Under the pieces are notes generated by a model. That model made no database searches, was not told where the DNA came from, and worked only from the letters and a program-made list of their open reading frames with translations. DNA of 64,000 nt from Haloarcula mannanilytica. GTDB lineage: Archaea; Halobacteriota; Halobacteria; Halobacteriales; Haloarculaceae. The translations under genes and the position numbers were made by a program. Shown here piece by piece: positions 52,131 to 60,379 of the stretch (position 1 is the stretch's first letter; every line of letters starts with the position of its first letter). The stretch is from NCBI RefSeq assembly GCF_005406125.1, contig NZ_BIXZ01000007.1, positions 62,001 through 126,000 of the forward strand, written 5' to 3'.

Positions 52131-52321
52131 ACCTGAAAATTTCGACTGGCTGGCATATGTGTGCCCCACAGACACTCCGGACCAGTATGTACTCGGACGG
52201 ATCGGACGAGACGTGACCGAGTCAGGCGAGGAGCTATCGCTTGCCTCAGTACATAGTCCTCTGTAACGATACGGACCTTTCATATCAACGATTAGGTATC
52301 GCTTGGTCGTCGCGACCCCGT
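52131..52321. promoter_or_regulatory. Divergent control region of the two PhoU-domain regulators
   Basis: Contains TCCGGACCAGTA (52176-52187), shared with the phnG-phnD spacer, and a tttcatat TATA-like element about 30 nt before the AbrB-PhoU start. Operator function is inferred from the shared 12-mer only. Confidence 0.35.
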
Positions 52322-53338
52322 ATGGAGACACGTAAAGTCCAGCTCTCCGGGGGAACGACCTACACTATCTCGCTGCCGAAATCGTGGGCGAACGAGCACA
52401 GAATCGATGCCGGGTCCATCCTGTCGCTATACCCCAACGACGATGGGACATTGCTGGTCGAGGCAGACGGCGACGTATCGACAGACACCCGATCAGCGAC
52501 CGTCGATGTCTCAACGGCGTCGGAAGACGCGGTCCGACAGCGGATCCACGCGCTCCACGCTGTCGGCTTTGACTCGGTGACGCTGGTCGACAGGGCGGGC
52601 CACTCCACCGAGATACGCGCCCTCGTCGAAAACACCGTCTCGAACCTCTCGGGATTCGAGTTGCTGGAGGCGGGGGACACGCGGATCCAATTGACGAACC
52701 TCATCGACGCCGACAACGTCGACATCCGGAAATCGACGCTTCGACTCCGCCTCGTCATGCTCGGAATGCATCGGGACGCAGTGAGTGCCGTTCTGGATGG
52801 CGACGAAGCGCTCGCCCGGCGAGTCGTCGACCGGGACAGCGAGGCGGACAAACTGTTCGCGATGGTTACACGGCACTTTCGGCGGGCATTGACGAACCTC
52901 CAGGAGGTCGAGAAACTGGGCTACAGTCGGGACGAACTCTTCGAGTACTACTACGTCAGTCGGCAGTTCGAGCGGATCGCAGACCACGCCGAAAAGATCG
53001 CCCGGTTCGCTATCGATCCGGAGGCGACGGTGCCAGCAAACCTCGCCGAGCGGATCGACTCGGTGGCCTCCAGCGCCAGACGGGTCGTCGACACGGCGGC
53101 GGACGTAATCCTCGCTGATGCCGATATCGAGACGGCACACACAGCGCTTGCAACCCAGGCGGAACTGACGACAGAACTCCGGACGCTCGACCGTGACCTG
53201 TACACGCACGACGATCCCGCCGAAGCGTACGTCGTGGGACTTCTCCTTGACAGCATCCGCCGAACAGCCGAGTACGGCGGTAACGTCGCCGACATCGCGA
53301 TACAGCAGGTCACGCGGGAGGGTAACTCCGTCGAGTAA
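52322..53338 (+). CDS. AbrB-PhoU-domain regulator
   Basis: A 338-aa archaeal-type PhoU protein. The N-terminus METRKVQLSGGTTYTISLPKSWANEHRIDAGSILSLYPNDDGTLLVE is an AbrB/SpoVT swapped-hairpin DNA-binding domain; two PhoU helical repeats follow (DRDSEADKLFAMVTRHFRRALTNLQEVEKLG ... YYYVSRQFERIADHAEKIARFAI ... LLDSIRRTAEYGGNVADIAIQ) with metal-binding ExxxD-like motifs. PhoU proteins control phosphate uptake and Pho regulons. The start at 52322 is set by homology and the TATA box upstream. Confidence 0.88.
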   Translation: METRKVQLSGGTTYTISLPKSWANEHRIDAGSILSLYPNDDGTLLVEADGDVSTDTRSATVDVSTASEDAVRQRIHALHAVGFDSVTLVDRAGHSTEIRALVENTVSNLSGFELLEAGDTRIQLTNLIDADNVDIRKSTLRLRLVMLGMHRDAVSAVLDGDEALARRVVDRDSEADKLFAMVTRHFRRALTNLQEVEKLGYSRDELFEYYYVSRQFERIADHAEKIARFAIDPEATVPANLAERIDSVASSARRVVDTAADVILADADIETAHTALATQAELTTELRTLDRDLYTHDDPAEAYVVGLLLDSIRRTAEYGGNVADIAIQQVTREGNSVE

Positions 53339-53397
53339 CCACTCTACAGTGGAATTCCGGTGGACGCGGCCACTCAGTAGCTGCTGGAGCAACCAAG

Positions 53398-54234
53398 TCA
53401 ATTTGAACGTGTCGTCCACCACCGAAGCAAGTACACGATTGACGATATCCAGAATGCAGCAAGGAAGACATACATCGCGTCGCCTTGCGGAGCTACAGAC
53501 TGAGTGAAACTCCATGAAACCGCATACCCGATAGCCGCAACCAGAATAGGGACGCCAACGTGTACGAGAACGTGTGACTGCCGGTTGGCATCCTGCAGCC
53601 AATGGTCCTTGCCATGGCGATACATCGCAACTACTGTCAACGGGGTCAAACCCAGTATTAGGCCAAGCAACCCCACGGTAGAAAGAATAAATATTGCATC
53701 ATTTCCTGAAGCAAAGAAAACCGCACAGATGAGAAGTGGTGACAAGACGACGTATCCGAGTATCACAAGTGGCCATTTGTCGGAGATGGTAACATGGGAT
53801 CCAAACCGCTCGACGAGAGCTAATGAGAACGGATACCGCCATGCCGTCCCGAATATGGCTTTTACCATTGCGATGAGGCCGACAGCGAATGTCCACGCCG
53901 TGACAGCAAACCAAAGCATGAAAAGTGCGGAAATAACGATGCCGGCCACCGTCGACACAGACGATGGAAGAATGGAACCATCGGTGATGCCTTGTCCAGT
54001 AAGTTCGGCAAAGGTGAACAGTGAGCCAAACGTGATGGCTGTTATTACCAATACAGTAAGGTGCCAGTCAAGCGCGTTGCGGGCGTTTCGTTTCGTGAAC
54101 TCGTCTGTGGCGAGGAGATACAGGATTCCAGCTCCGACGACGCCAGTTGGAATCGCAAGGAAGTGGATGAGGATGCCACTGAGTGAGCGTTCATCAAGCA
54201 GTTTGGGTCCGGGTGTTGGTGGTGTGGAGGTCAT
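53398..54234 (-). CDS. DUF4870-like membrane protein
   Basis: A 278-aa protein with about seven to eight membrane helices. The N-terminal ~110 residues (DERSLSGILIHFLAIPTGVVGAGILYLLATDEFTKRNARNALDWHLTV) match the Tic20/DUF4870 fold; the remainder is a second hydrophobic region with an Arg/Lys-His loop (MYRHGKDHWLQDANRQSH). Base composition is lower in GC than the phn genes. Function unknown. Confidence 0.75.
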   Translation of the reverse strand: MTSTPPTPGPKLLDERSLSGILIHFLAIPTGVVGAGILYLLATDEFTKRNARNALDWHLTVLVITAITFGSLFTFAELTGQGITDGSILPSSVSTVAGIVISALFMLWFAVTAWTFAVGLIAMVKAIFGTAWRYPFSLALVERFGSHVTISDKWPLVILGYVVLSPLLICAVFFASGNDAIFILSTVGLLGLILGLTPLTVVAMYRHGKDHWLQDANRQSHVLVHVGVPILVAAIGYAVSWSFTQSVAPQGDAMYVFLAAFWISSIVYLLRWWTTRSN

Positions 54235-54285
54235 GGATTGAGTGGGGGCTTCGAAGTTGTGTTATTGATTTCTGGTTCGTTTTGT

Positions 54286-54933
54286 TTACGTCGATGGTAG
54301 GAGGTTCAGTGGGCCATATCTGTCACGAACCCACCAGACTGTCCGCTCGGCGATGAGTAACAGTATGCTCACGAGTATTAGGTCGAATGCGGTATCCCAG
54401 AGTACGATGTCGCTTTGGGTACCGCCTACGTCAGCACCAATGGCTGTGAGGATGCCACCAAGTGCGAGCAGGACGAGGCTCAACTGGAACCCAGCGAGCA
54501 CCAGCGTACGGATTCCAGCCGTGTCCGAGAGAGTAAGGAATCCGCGAGTGGAGAGCCGATCCAGCGGGGTGTTTGCGTTCAGCGCATGTTTGCCCTCGGG
54601 CGACACTGGCCAGTCCGACTCTGGGTGGTTGATGTAGTACAGGCTGATCGAGTCAGGATACGTTTCAGTTGCGACAACATCGATCTCCTGGAGTTCCTGA
54701 AGCCGGTTCCGAACCGTGGCCCGACTAACATCGGGCTTAATGCGCGCATGCAGTTGACGGATCGAAAAGAACGGCCGATCAGACTCAAGCATCGTCTCGA
54801 CAACGTGTTCCTGCGTGAGCGTGTTGTCGAGGTTCCGATCGATCCGTTCGTCGATCCAGGTTGGAATCGCGGACACGGTATCGCTGGATAGTTGACGGGG
54901 ATAATTAAAATCGGACGGGGATTTCACGCCCAT
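54286..54933 (-). CDS. Winged-helix regulator with C-terminal membrane helices
   Basis: A 215-aa protein. Residues ~40-110 form a winged helix (TQEHVVETMLESDRPFFSIRQLHARIKPDVSRATVRNRLQELQEIDVVATETYPDSISLYYI). Two membrane helices follow (about 138-165 and 175-200), so the DNA-binding part would be tethered to the membrane. The ATG at 54933 is used; a TTG three codons earlier is less likely. Same strand as the DUF4870-like gene, about 50 bases upstream of it. Confidence 0.72.
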   Translation of the reverse strand: MGVKSPSDFNYPRQLSSDTVSAIPTWIDERIDRNLDNTLTQEHVVETMLESDRPFFSIRQLHARIKPDVSRATVRNRLQELQEIDVVATETYPDSISLYYINHPESDWPVSPEGKHALNANTPLDRLSTRGFLTLSDTAGIRTLVLAGFQLSLVLLALGGILTAIGADVGGTQSDIVLWDTAFDLILVSILLLIAERTVWWVRDRYGPLNLLPST

Positions 54934-55251
54934 GAACTGCAATTAGGCGGCCGTGAAACAGGGGTAGCCCATCTTTAGCTGGGAACCCACCGTACAGCGA
55001 CGATTTTGGATACAGCTTTCGAAAAACAAACAATCGGGTGTTCATAGCCACGAACTGGATATTTTCGGGGTTGGAATTGACCGCAGACTGTCTGTACATA
55101 CTGATAAGCGTGTAATTAGGTTGTATACAGATTATGAAATCCTACACACTCCACTAGTTCTGTCATTGTCCGTTGCAGCACCGTGCTGTCAATCTCGATT
55201 GGTGCTCGGTAAGCGTACGTCTCGGCACGGGCAGCAATTACACCGGGTAAG
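54934..55251. other. Spacer without a recognised gene
   Basis: AT-rich; nothing coding-like on either strand. The promoter of the winged-helix gene (atccccgtcaac side, aattaggcgg region) could not be placed. Confidence 0.4.
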
Positions 55252-55746
55252 TCAGATCTTCTTCACAGCCGAAACGGCTCCAAAGAGAGCGAACAGGCCA
55301 CCAATTCCAATAGCTATGAATGGCGCGTTTGATGTTTTGTTCTTCAGAAACGCATCTCCTGGCTCCGCTGGAGAAACATATGCAGTTGTCTGTGTCCCCT
55401 CTTCATACGGTTCGATTGCTGATTCGGCTGCTGAACGTGTCTCATAGTTGCGTTCAATATTCGCCGGGTATAGTTTTGTTCCGGTGTACGTAGTTCCTTT
55501 ATAAGCGTATTCGAATTCGATGCGCGGTTGGTACTCTACGCCCGGATTCGATGATGTGCCGCTATCCGTCTCAATACTAACCTCTGTGAGAGTCGCATCT
55601 ACTTCAACCGAATTTCGAACCGCTTCGGTCTGCTGAACGTAATCGTATCCTCCGTAGCTAACAATAGCAACACCGACAAGGATGTATAGTACTGCTTTAC
55701 CCAGCGTATCAGGACCATTAACACTGAAATCTGAATCTCTGGACAT
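55252..55746 (-). CDS. DUF3592-type membrane protein
   Basis: A 164-aa protein with one N-terminal membrane helix (AVLYILVGVAIVSYGGYDYVQ), a beta-rich extracytoplasmic domain (VDATLTEVSIETDSG ... YQPRIEFEYAYKGTTYTGTKLYP ... PYEEGTQTTAYVSPAEPGDAFL) and a second helix at the C-terminus. This is the DUF3592 pattern. Low GC compared with its surroundings further left. Function unknown. Confidence 0.75.
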   Translation of the reverse strand: MSRDSDFSVNGPDTLGKAVLYILVGVAIVSYGGYDYVQQTEAVRNSVEVDATLTEVSIETDSGTSSNPGVEYQPRIEFEYAYKGTTYTGTKLYPANIERNYETRSAAESAIEPYEEGTQTTAYVSPAEPGDAFLKNKTSNAPFIAIGIGGLFALFGAVSAVKKI

Positions 55747-56361
55747 GCTACCACTCCCCTTCGTACTGCTGGATTTCTGGTAACAGCCAGTTGTCTCTGA
55801 GACTCCCGATTAATTCACAACCGACTCGCTCACTCAGACGGAAGCAACGGGGCAAACAGATCGAAGTCATTGGCAGGACGCCATGTCGGAGGAGTGATCG
55901 GTGGTACTCCTGGAGGGCGGAATACACAAAAGATGCTCCTGTACGCTGGCTACTAAAACCTATATACAACCATTTTTCAGTGAAGGGGGATTCGCTATAT
56001 CACACACTCTGGTCAGTCGTAGTGGTAACTTATCAACAATAGATTCAATGAGGGAACTTCCCATTTTACCTGTATAGGGCTATATCCAATCAGATAATCA
56101 GAACGTCCATCTAAATACAAAAAGGCCTTGCTTCGGGAGCAATCGTAGTATCCAGCAGTTTTCCGGACCCATTTTGCCGTTGTCCCAGCAACAATTTCAG
56201 AAGAGTCTGTCAACGGATAGCCGCAATTACCGAATAGAACGCAAGATAACGTCTACAAATGGGGATAAAAAGACCGAATTTGGCGGTATAATTTCTTATT
56301 ACCTGATCATGTGTGTAAGAAGTGACTGTCTAATCGATATTAGTACTCGATTCGAACAATC
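55747..56361. other. AT-rich region with possible gene debris
   Basis: About 615 bases without a convincing gene. On the minus strand, 55748-55969 and 56013-56213 have frames with some protein-like text (GCELIGSLRDNWLLPEI; EIVAGTTAKWVRKTAGYYD and LYLDGRSDYLIGYSP) but no proper starts or known families. Probably decayed or acquired DNA. Confidence 0.4.
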
Positions 56362-57255
56362 TTAGACTGCACGTGACCGCCTGACCCAGCCGATGCGCGT
56401 GATTGCCTCCGCGCCGAGTTGGCCAAGAAGTCCGGCGGCTTCAAGATCGTGTTCCGCGAAAGCGTCGACGACGACATCGCCGGCGCTGAGGACGCCGTGT
56501 TCACCGATAGGGACGTACAGTCCGGACTGAAGATCACCACGGTTATGATCATCTGCGGTCAGTTCGTGGTCCGCATGGAGCTCGGGTTCGCCGGTCCGGA
56601 AGGTCCGTGCGGCGGGGGTCTCCTCGTCCACGGAATAATCGGGTCGGTCGCCGGCCCGCTCAACACACTCCTCGGTAGCCACGACAGTTCGCAACAAGTC
56701 GGCGTCGGTATCGACCAACCGAACCGTCGTATTGACTAGTCCGAGGATGTTCTTCGCGGCGTCGGCGAGGATTTCAGCAACGTCCTTCCGTGAGCTCACA
56801 GACCGAAGTTCCTGACTCGTTTTCCGAAGCACCTCGATGCGCTGTTCGCGTCGCTTCACGTCGGTGATATCCTGAACGGTCCCGTACAACCACAGTTCTC
56901 CGCCTGCCGTTTCACGCGGCTCGCAGTGCATCTGTATCGACCGCTCGGTCGTGCCTGCCCCGGTAAGCGCCACGTCGACGGTGAACGGTTCGGTATCTGA
57001 AGCCGCCTCAGTAAATAGCCGGAGCACTTGCTCCTCGTCGCTATCAGTGTATTGGGCGACGAGGTCGGCAAACGACAGCTGCTGGTCCGGATCGATACTG
57101 TGGACCCTCTTGGCCTGTCGGCTCCACCACGTCTCTTCAGTCGCCACCCTATAGGAGAACACGCCGACACCAGTAAGCCGCTGAAAGCTTGACAGCAGTT
57201 CCAGATACTGCTCCTCATTTAGCAACTCCGACGGTCTGTCTCGTGGACTACCCAT
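56362..57255 (-). CDS. PAS-GAF sensor protein without an output domain
   Basis: A 297-aa soluble protein. Residues ~15-130 are PAS-like with a PAC end (CEPRETAGGELWLYGTVQDITDVKRREQRIEVL). Residues ~150-290 are GAF-like (EILADAAKNILGLVNTTVRLVDTDADLLRTVVATEE ... LQSGLYVPIGEHGVLSAGDVVVDAFAEHDLEAAGLLGQLGAEAI). Such modules in haloarchaea usually end in a HTH_10 domain; here the protein stops with GWVRRSRAV right after GAF, so it may be truncated. Start at 57255. Divergent from the IclR gene. Confidence 0.78.
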   Translation of the reverse strand: MGSPRDRPSELLNEEQYLELLSSFQRLTGVGVFSYRVATEETWWSRQAKRVHSIDPDQQLSFADLVAQYTDSDEEQVLRLFTEAASDTEPFTVDVALTGAGTTERSIQMHCEPRETAGGELWLYGTVQDITDVKRREQRIEVLRKTSQELRSVSSRKDVAEILADAAKNILGLVNTTVRLVDTDADLLRTVVATEECVERAGDRPDYSVDEETPAARTFRTGEPELHADHELTADDHNRGDLQSGLYVPIGEHGVLSAGDVVVDAFAEHDLEAAGLLGQLGAEAITRIGWVRRSRAV

Positions 57256-57475
57256 ATTCCTGTGGGCAATTAACACAGACGCCGGATAAAAACCTTCGTG
57301 TGGAGTCTCTCTACCGCATTCGTACCCGTACCGGTCGCACTCCAGCTGTGTTACGTCAGCTCGTGGAACCAATCTAGCCCGATTAAATAAATCAATTAAA
57401 TTACTATTATGGGAATTCAGATCTCCGGTCCATCCGTTATCGACTGCTGATTACTGGCAGTACTTCCAGTCGATA

Positions 57476-57490
57476 TTCACATAATGCGAA
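57476..57490. promoter_or_regulatory. IclR-type operator, type B, copy 1
   Basis: TTCACATAATGCGAA, a near-palindrome (TTCRCATWATGYGAA). Related copies lie at 57515 and, inverted, at 58531. Confidence 0.6.
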
Positions 57491-57514
57491 TAATTCTCTT
57501 TCGAGGCGGTAGTG

Positions 57515-57529
57515 TTCACATTATGCAAA
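57515..57529. promoter_or_regulatory. IclR-type operator, type B, copy 2
   Basis: TTCACATTATGCAAA, 13 of 15 bases identical to copy 1 and 39 bases away from it (about four helix turns), 33 bases before the chosen IclR start. Confidence 0.55.
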
Positions 57530-57561
57530 CTGTTATGAAAACGGCACAGTATGGGTACGGT

Positions 57562-58329
57562 ATGATAGAGAATACCGACCGCCGGACCCTCAAGACGACC
57601 CAGACATCGCTACGGATTCTCACCCTGGTTCTGGAGCACGACGGACTCACCCTGGCAGAACTCGACGGGATGGTCGACAGTCCGAAGAGTTCGATTCTCA
57701 GCCACCTCGACACGCTCCGTGACAGCCGATATCTGGTCAAAACAGACGGTGTGTACCGGGTGAGCTTCAGAGTAGCGCTACTGGGTGACAGAGTCAAAGC
57801 GCGGTATCCCGACCGCGACCGCGTCAGTTCTGTCCTCGAAGACCTGGCCGAGACGACTGGTGAGGAGGCCAACTTCACTATCTTCGAGCATGGCCGGCTG
57901 CTGATGTTCCACGGAACTTCGGGCAGCGCCGCGACTACGGAGGACGAAACCGACTACCGGTCGGAGTATTATCTCCACAACACCGCCGCTGGAAAAGCGA
58001 TCCTGGCGGAACTTGACCCGACTCGTGTCGAGCGGATACTCGACAAGTGGGGACTGCCCCGGGAGTCCGAGGCCACGATCACGGATCGGGAGCGACTGTT
58101 CGACGAACTGGCGGAGACCGGTGAGCGGGGGTACGGCATCGTTGACGAGGAGTTCGCGCCCGGCCTCGTTGCCGTCGGAGCGGCCGTCCACCGAGACGAG
58201 GGGACGGTCCTCGGCGGTTTGAGTGTGGGCGGGCCGAAGTATCGGATCGATAGAACTCGCATCGACCACGAGCTGGGCGAGCAGTTGCTTTCGGCCGTGA
58301 ACTCACTGGAATCCACACTCCACTCGTAG
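57562..58329 (+). CDS. IclR-family transcriptional regulator
   Basis: A 255-aa regulator: winged helix (TTQTSLRILTLVLEHDGLTLAELDGMVDSPKSSILSHLDTLRDSRYLVKTDG) and effector domain (EYYLHNTAAGKAILAELDPTRVERIL ... GYGIVDEEFAPGLVAVGAAVHRDEGTVLGGLSVGGP). The ATG at 57562 is chosen; earlier in-frame ATGs (57484, 57523, 57535) overlap the operator copies. Two type B operators precede it and one precedes the liv operon that follows, suggesting it regulates itself and that transporter. Its ligand is probably the transported compound. Confidence 0.88.
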   Translation: MIENTDRRTLKTTQTSLRILTLVLEHDGLTLAELDGMVDSPKSSILSHLDTLRDSRYLVKTDGVYRVSFRVALLGDRVKARYPDRDRVSSVLEDLAETTGEEANFTIFEHGRLLMFHGTSGSAATTEDETDYRSEYYLHNTAAGKAILAELDPTRVERILDKWGLPRESEATITDRERLFDELAETGERGYGIVDEEFAPGLVAVGAAVHRDEGTVLGGLSVGGPKYRIDRTRIDHELGEQLLSAVNSLESTLHS

Positions 58330-58530
58330 TCGGCCGACCGCCTTTGCAGTGGTATTTGACCGCTAAAATAACGTCTGTACGTCTGTTAGATCTCGTGAGT
58401 CAGCTACCAGTCCACTGTTCTGGAGCTCCCAACGTAGTATGCGAATGCCCCCGACCCAGAGCGACCGTTTCAGCCGTTTGGCTCAAACGGTGGTTCGCTG
58501 AGACGGTACCTATTGGTCCGAGCCTTCTCA

Positions 58531-58545
58531 TTCGTATTATGTGAA
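58531..58545. promoter_or_regulatory. IclR-type operator, type B, copy 3 (inverted)
   Basis: TTCGTATTATGTGAA; its inverse complement TTCACATAATACGAA differs from copy 1 at one base of 15. It lies about 170 bases upstream of the TATA box of the second liv operon. Confidence 0.6.
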
Positions 58546-58710
58546 TGATTTCGACAAACACTCAGTCTGTGGTCGGCGCGATAGTTGCCGGTCGGAGTCG
58601 GGAGATGGATGCGAGAACAAAATGATTGATTGTGGACAACTCGCACACTATCCGTCCACGTGGGGCCGAAATTGGAGTTCGATCCTATTCATAATTATTA
58701 ATATTGCAGA

Positions 58711-58721
58711 AGTTTTAAATA
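58711..58721 (+). promoter_or_regulatory. TATA box of the second liv operon
   Basis: agttttaaata, about 27-40 nt before the candidate ATG codons at 58742 and 58757. Confidence 0.5.
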
Positions 58722-58756
58722 GGTTGTTGAACCATTCTTTCATGTACGTTCCAACT

Positions 58757-60160
58757 ATGACCAGAGATGCAGAAGCGGTGGACGGGACCAGGCGAAGCTA
58801 TCTGAAAGCTATCGGAACCGCTGGCATCGCTGCCGGCCTTGCCGGCTGCTCGGGTGGTGACGGGGGCAGCGGCGGCGGTGGTGGTAGCACCGGTAACGGG
58901 GACAGTAGCGGTGGTGGCGACGGCGGGACCGAATACGCCGCTATCGGAAACTTTCCCCCAGAAGGCGATACAGTCTCCATCGGATTCAACGGACCGACTT
59001 CGGGGGCGTTGGGTCCCGACGGCCAAGACCAGGAGAATGGGTTCGACCTAGCGGTCACACACCTCAACAACGGCGGGGGGCTCGTAGACTATTGGGACCG
59101 GCTGAGCGGCGGCGGCATCTTGGGTCATCAGGTCGAACCGACGAAAGCCGACACCGCGGGAAGTGCCGACACTGCCCAGGACAACATCGACCGGATGATT
59201 CAGCGGGATAACATCCAGTTCTGGACGGGTGGCATGTCCAGTACGGTGACGATGGCGATGCAGAACGTCGCCCAGCGCGAGAAAGTGCCGTTCATGGGAG
59301 GGAACTCCACCTCCGCAGGCATCTCCGGGGAGAACTGTTCGCGGTACTACTTCCATCCCACGTTCCACGCGGAGATCATCGGGATGGCAATGGGTGAAGC
59401 TGCGCCGTCGGTACTCGGCGAGGATCGGTCGCTGTTCCACATCTATATGGATTACTCCTACGGGCAGTCCAACCGGGACGCCGCCCGCAAGTACCTCACG
59501 GAAGAGGGTCCGTGGGAAGACGCTGGTGGGGCAGCCATCGCAGAGGGTGAGACCGACCACAGCTCCCAGATACAGGCGCTCGAAGAGTCCGGTGCCGACA
59601 CGCTGTACTTCTCTAGTTTCGGGAACTTCGCCGCCAGCGGCCTCGCACAGCTGCGTGACGCCGGCCTCACCGACGATATCGACGTAATCATCCCACACGT
59701 CAGCGCGTTCACGCTCGATCCGCTCGGTGCGGACGCAGAGGGCGTCCTTGGGATGGAGCCGTGGAACCCCAACGCCGACAACGAGGCCAGCCAGGTGTTC
59801 GTCGAGGCGTATCGACAGGAGTACGACGAGACGCCAAACCAGAGCTCGATGCACACCTACGAGTCGATGATGGTCTACGCGGCCGCGGTCGAGGAGGCTG
59901 GCACCTTCCATCCACCGACGGTGGTCAGAACGCTCGAGGAATTCGAGTGGAGTCTCGCGTGGGGCGAGTCCGCCTACCGGACGTGCGATCACCAGGTCGA
60001 ACGACCGTGGTATCTCGTGCGTGGCGTCGGCGACGACCGGGCCGAGGAACTCGGTATCCGGACGGAGATCGTCGAGACGACCGACCCGCTGATCTACGAC
60101 TGTAGTTCGTTCCCGGCGTCCAACTGCGCGATGGGGGACAACCAGTACGGAGACGAGTAG
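58757..60160 (+). CDS. Branched-chain amino acid/amide-type ABC transporter substrate-binding lipoprotein
   Basis: A 467-aa extracellular protein. Tat signal TRRSYLKAIGTAGIAAG with lipobox LAGC, then a Gly/Ser-rich linker and the type I binding fold: VSIGFNGPTSGALGPDGQDQENGFDLAVTHLN, FWTGGMSSTVTMAMQNVAQREKVPFMGGNSTSAGI, LFHIYMDYSYGQSNRDAARKYL and the C-terminal FEWSLAWGESAYRTCDHQVERPWYLVRG. That last segment recalls amide/urea- or aromatic-acid-binding members rather than LivJ. The ATG at 58757 (or 58742) fits the TATA box; the longer frame from 58541 does not. First gene of the second liv operon, next to an IclR regulator. Confidence 0.85.
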   Translation: MTRDAEAVDGTRRSYLKAIGTAGIAAGLAGCSGGDGGSGGGGGSTGNGDSSGGGDGGTEYAAIGNFPPEGDTVSIGFNGPTSGALGPDGQDQENGFDLAVTHLNNGGGLVDYWDRLSGGGILGHQVEPTKADTAGSADTAQDNIDRMIQRDNIQFWTGGMSSTVTMAMQNVAQREKVPFMGGNSTSAGISGENCSRYYFHPTFHAEIIGMAMGEAAPSVLGEDRSLFHIYMDYSYGQSNRDAARKYLTEEGPWEDAGGAAIAEGETDHSSQIQALEESGADTLYFSSFGNFAASGLAQLRDAGLTDDIDVIIPHVSAFTLDPLGADAEGVLGMEPWNPNADNEASQVFVEAYRQEYDETPNQSSMHTYESMMVYAAAVEEAGTFHPPTVVRTLEEFEWSLAWGESAYRTCDHQVERPWYLVRGVGDDRAEELGIRTEIVETTDPLIYDCSSFPASNCAMGDNQYGDE

Positions 60161-60379
60161 CGCCAGACAGCCTCCGAGCCGTGAAGTTGGCTACCAACTG
60201 GACGCAGAAACGGATGTCGAACCACGACTGCGGTGGCTCGTGGGCGAACGGCGGTTGTCCACCACGACGCGAGTTCTGCCCGGAGTCTCCCAAAGCGCAA
60301 AGTTAACATACATGATGGATGCAGTACAAATCGTACACACTATGAGACGGATACGCACACTTGTCCCGAGGTGCCAGCC

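Larger units (their letters stand above)
58330..58756. other. Spacer between the IclR gene and the second liv operon
   Basis: No gene recognised. Holds type B operator copy 3 and, at the right end, the TATA box of the binding-protein gene. Confidence 0.45.

Noticed and set aside
58541-58756. N-terminal extension of the second liv binding protein from a GTG at 58541
   Set aside because: It runs through the TATA box, has non-haloarchaeal composition (Ile/Asn-rich) and would bury the Tat signal 70 residues inside the protein.
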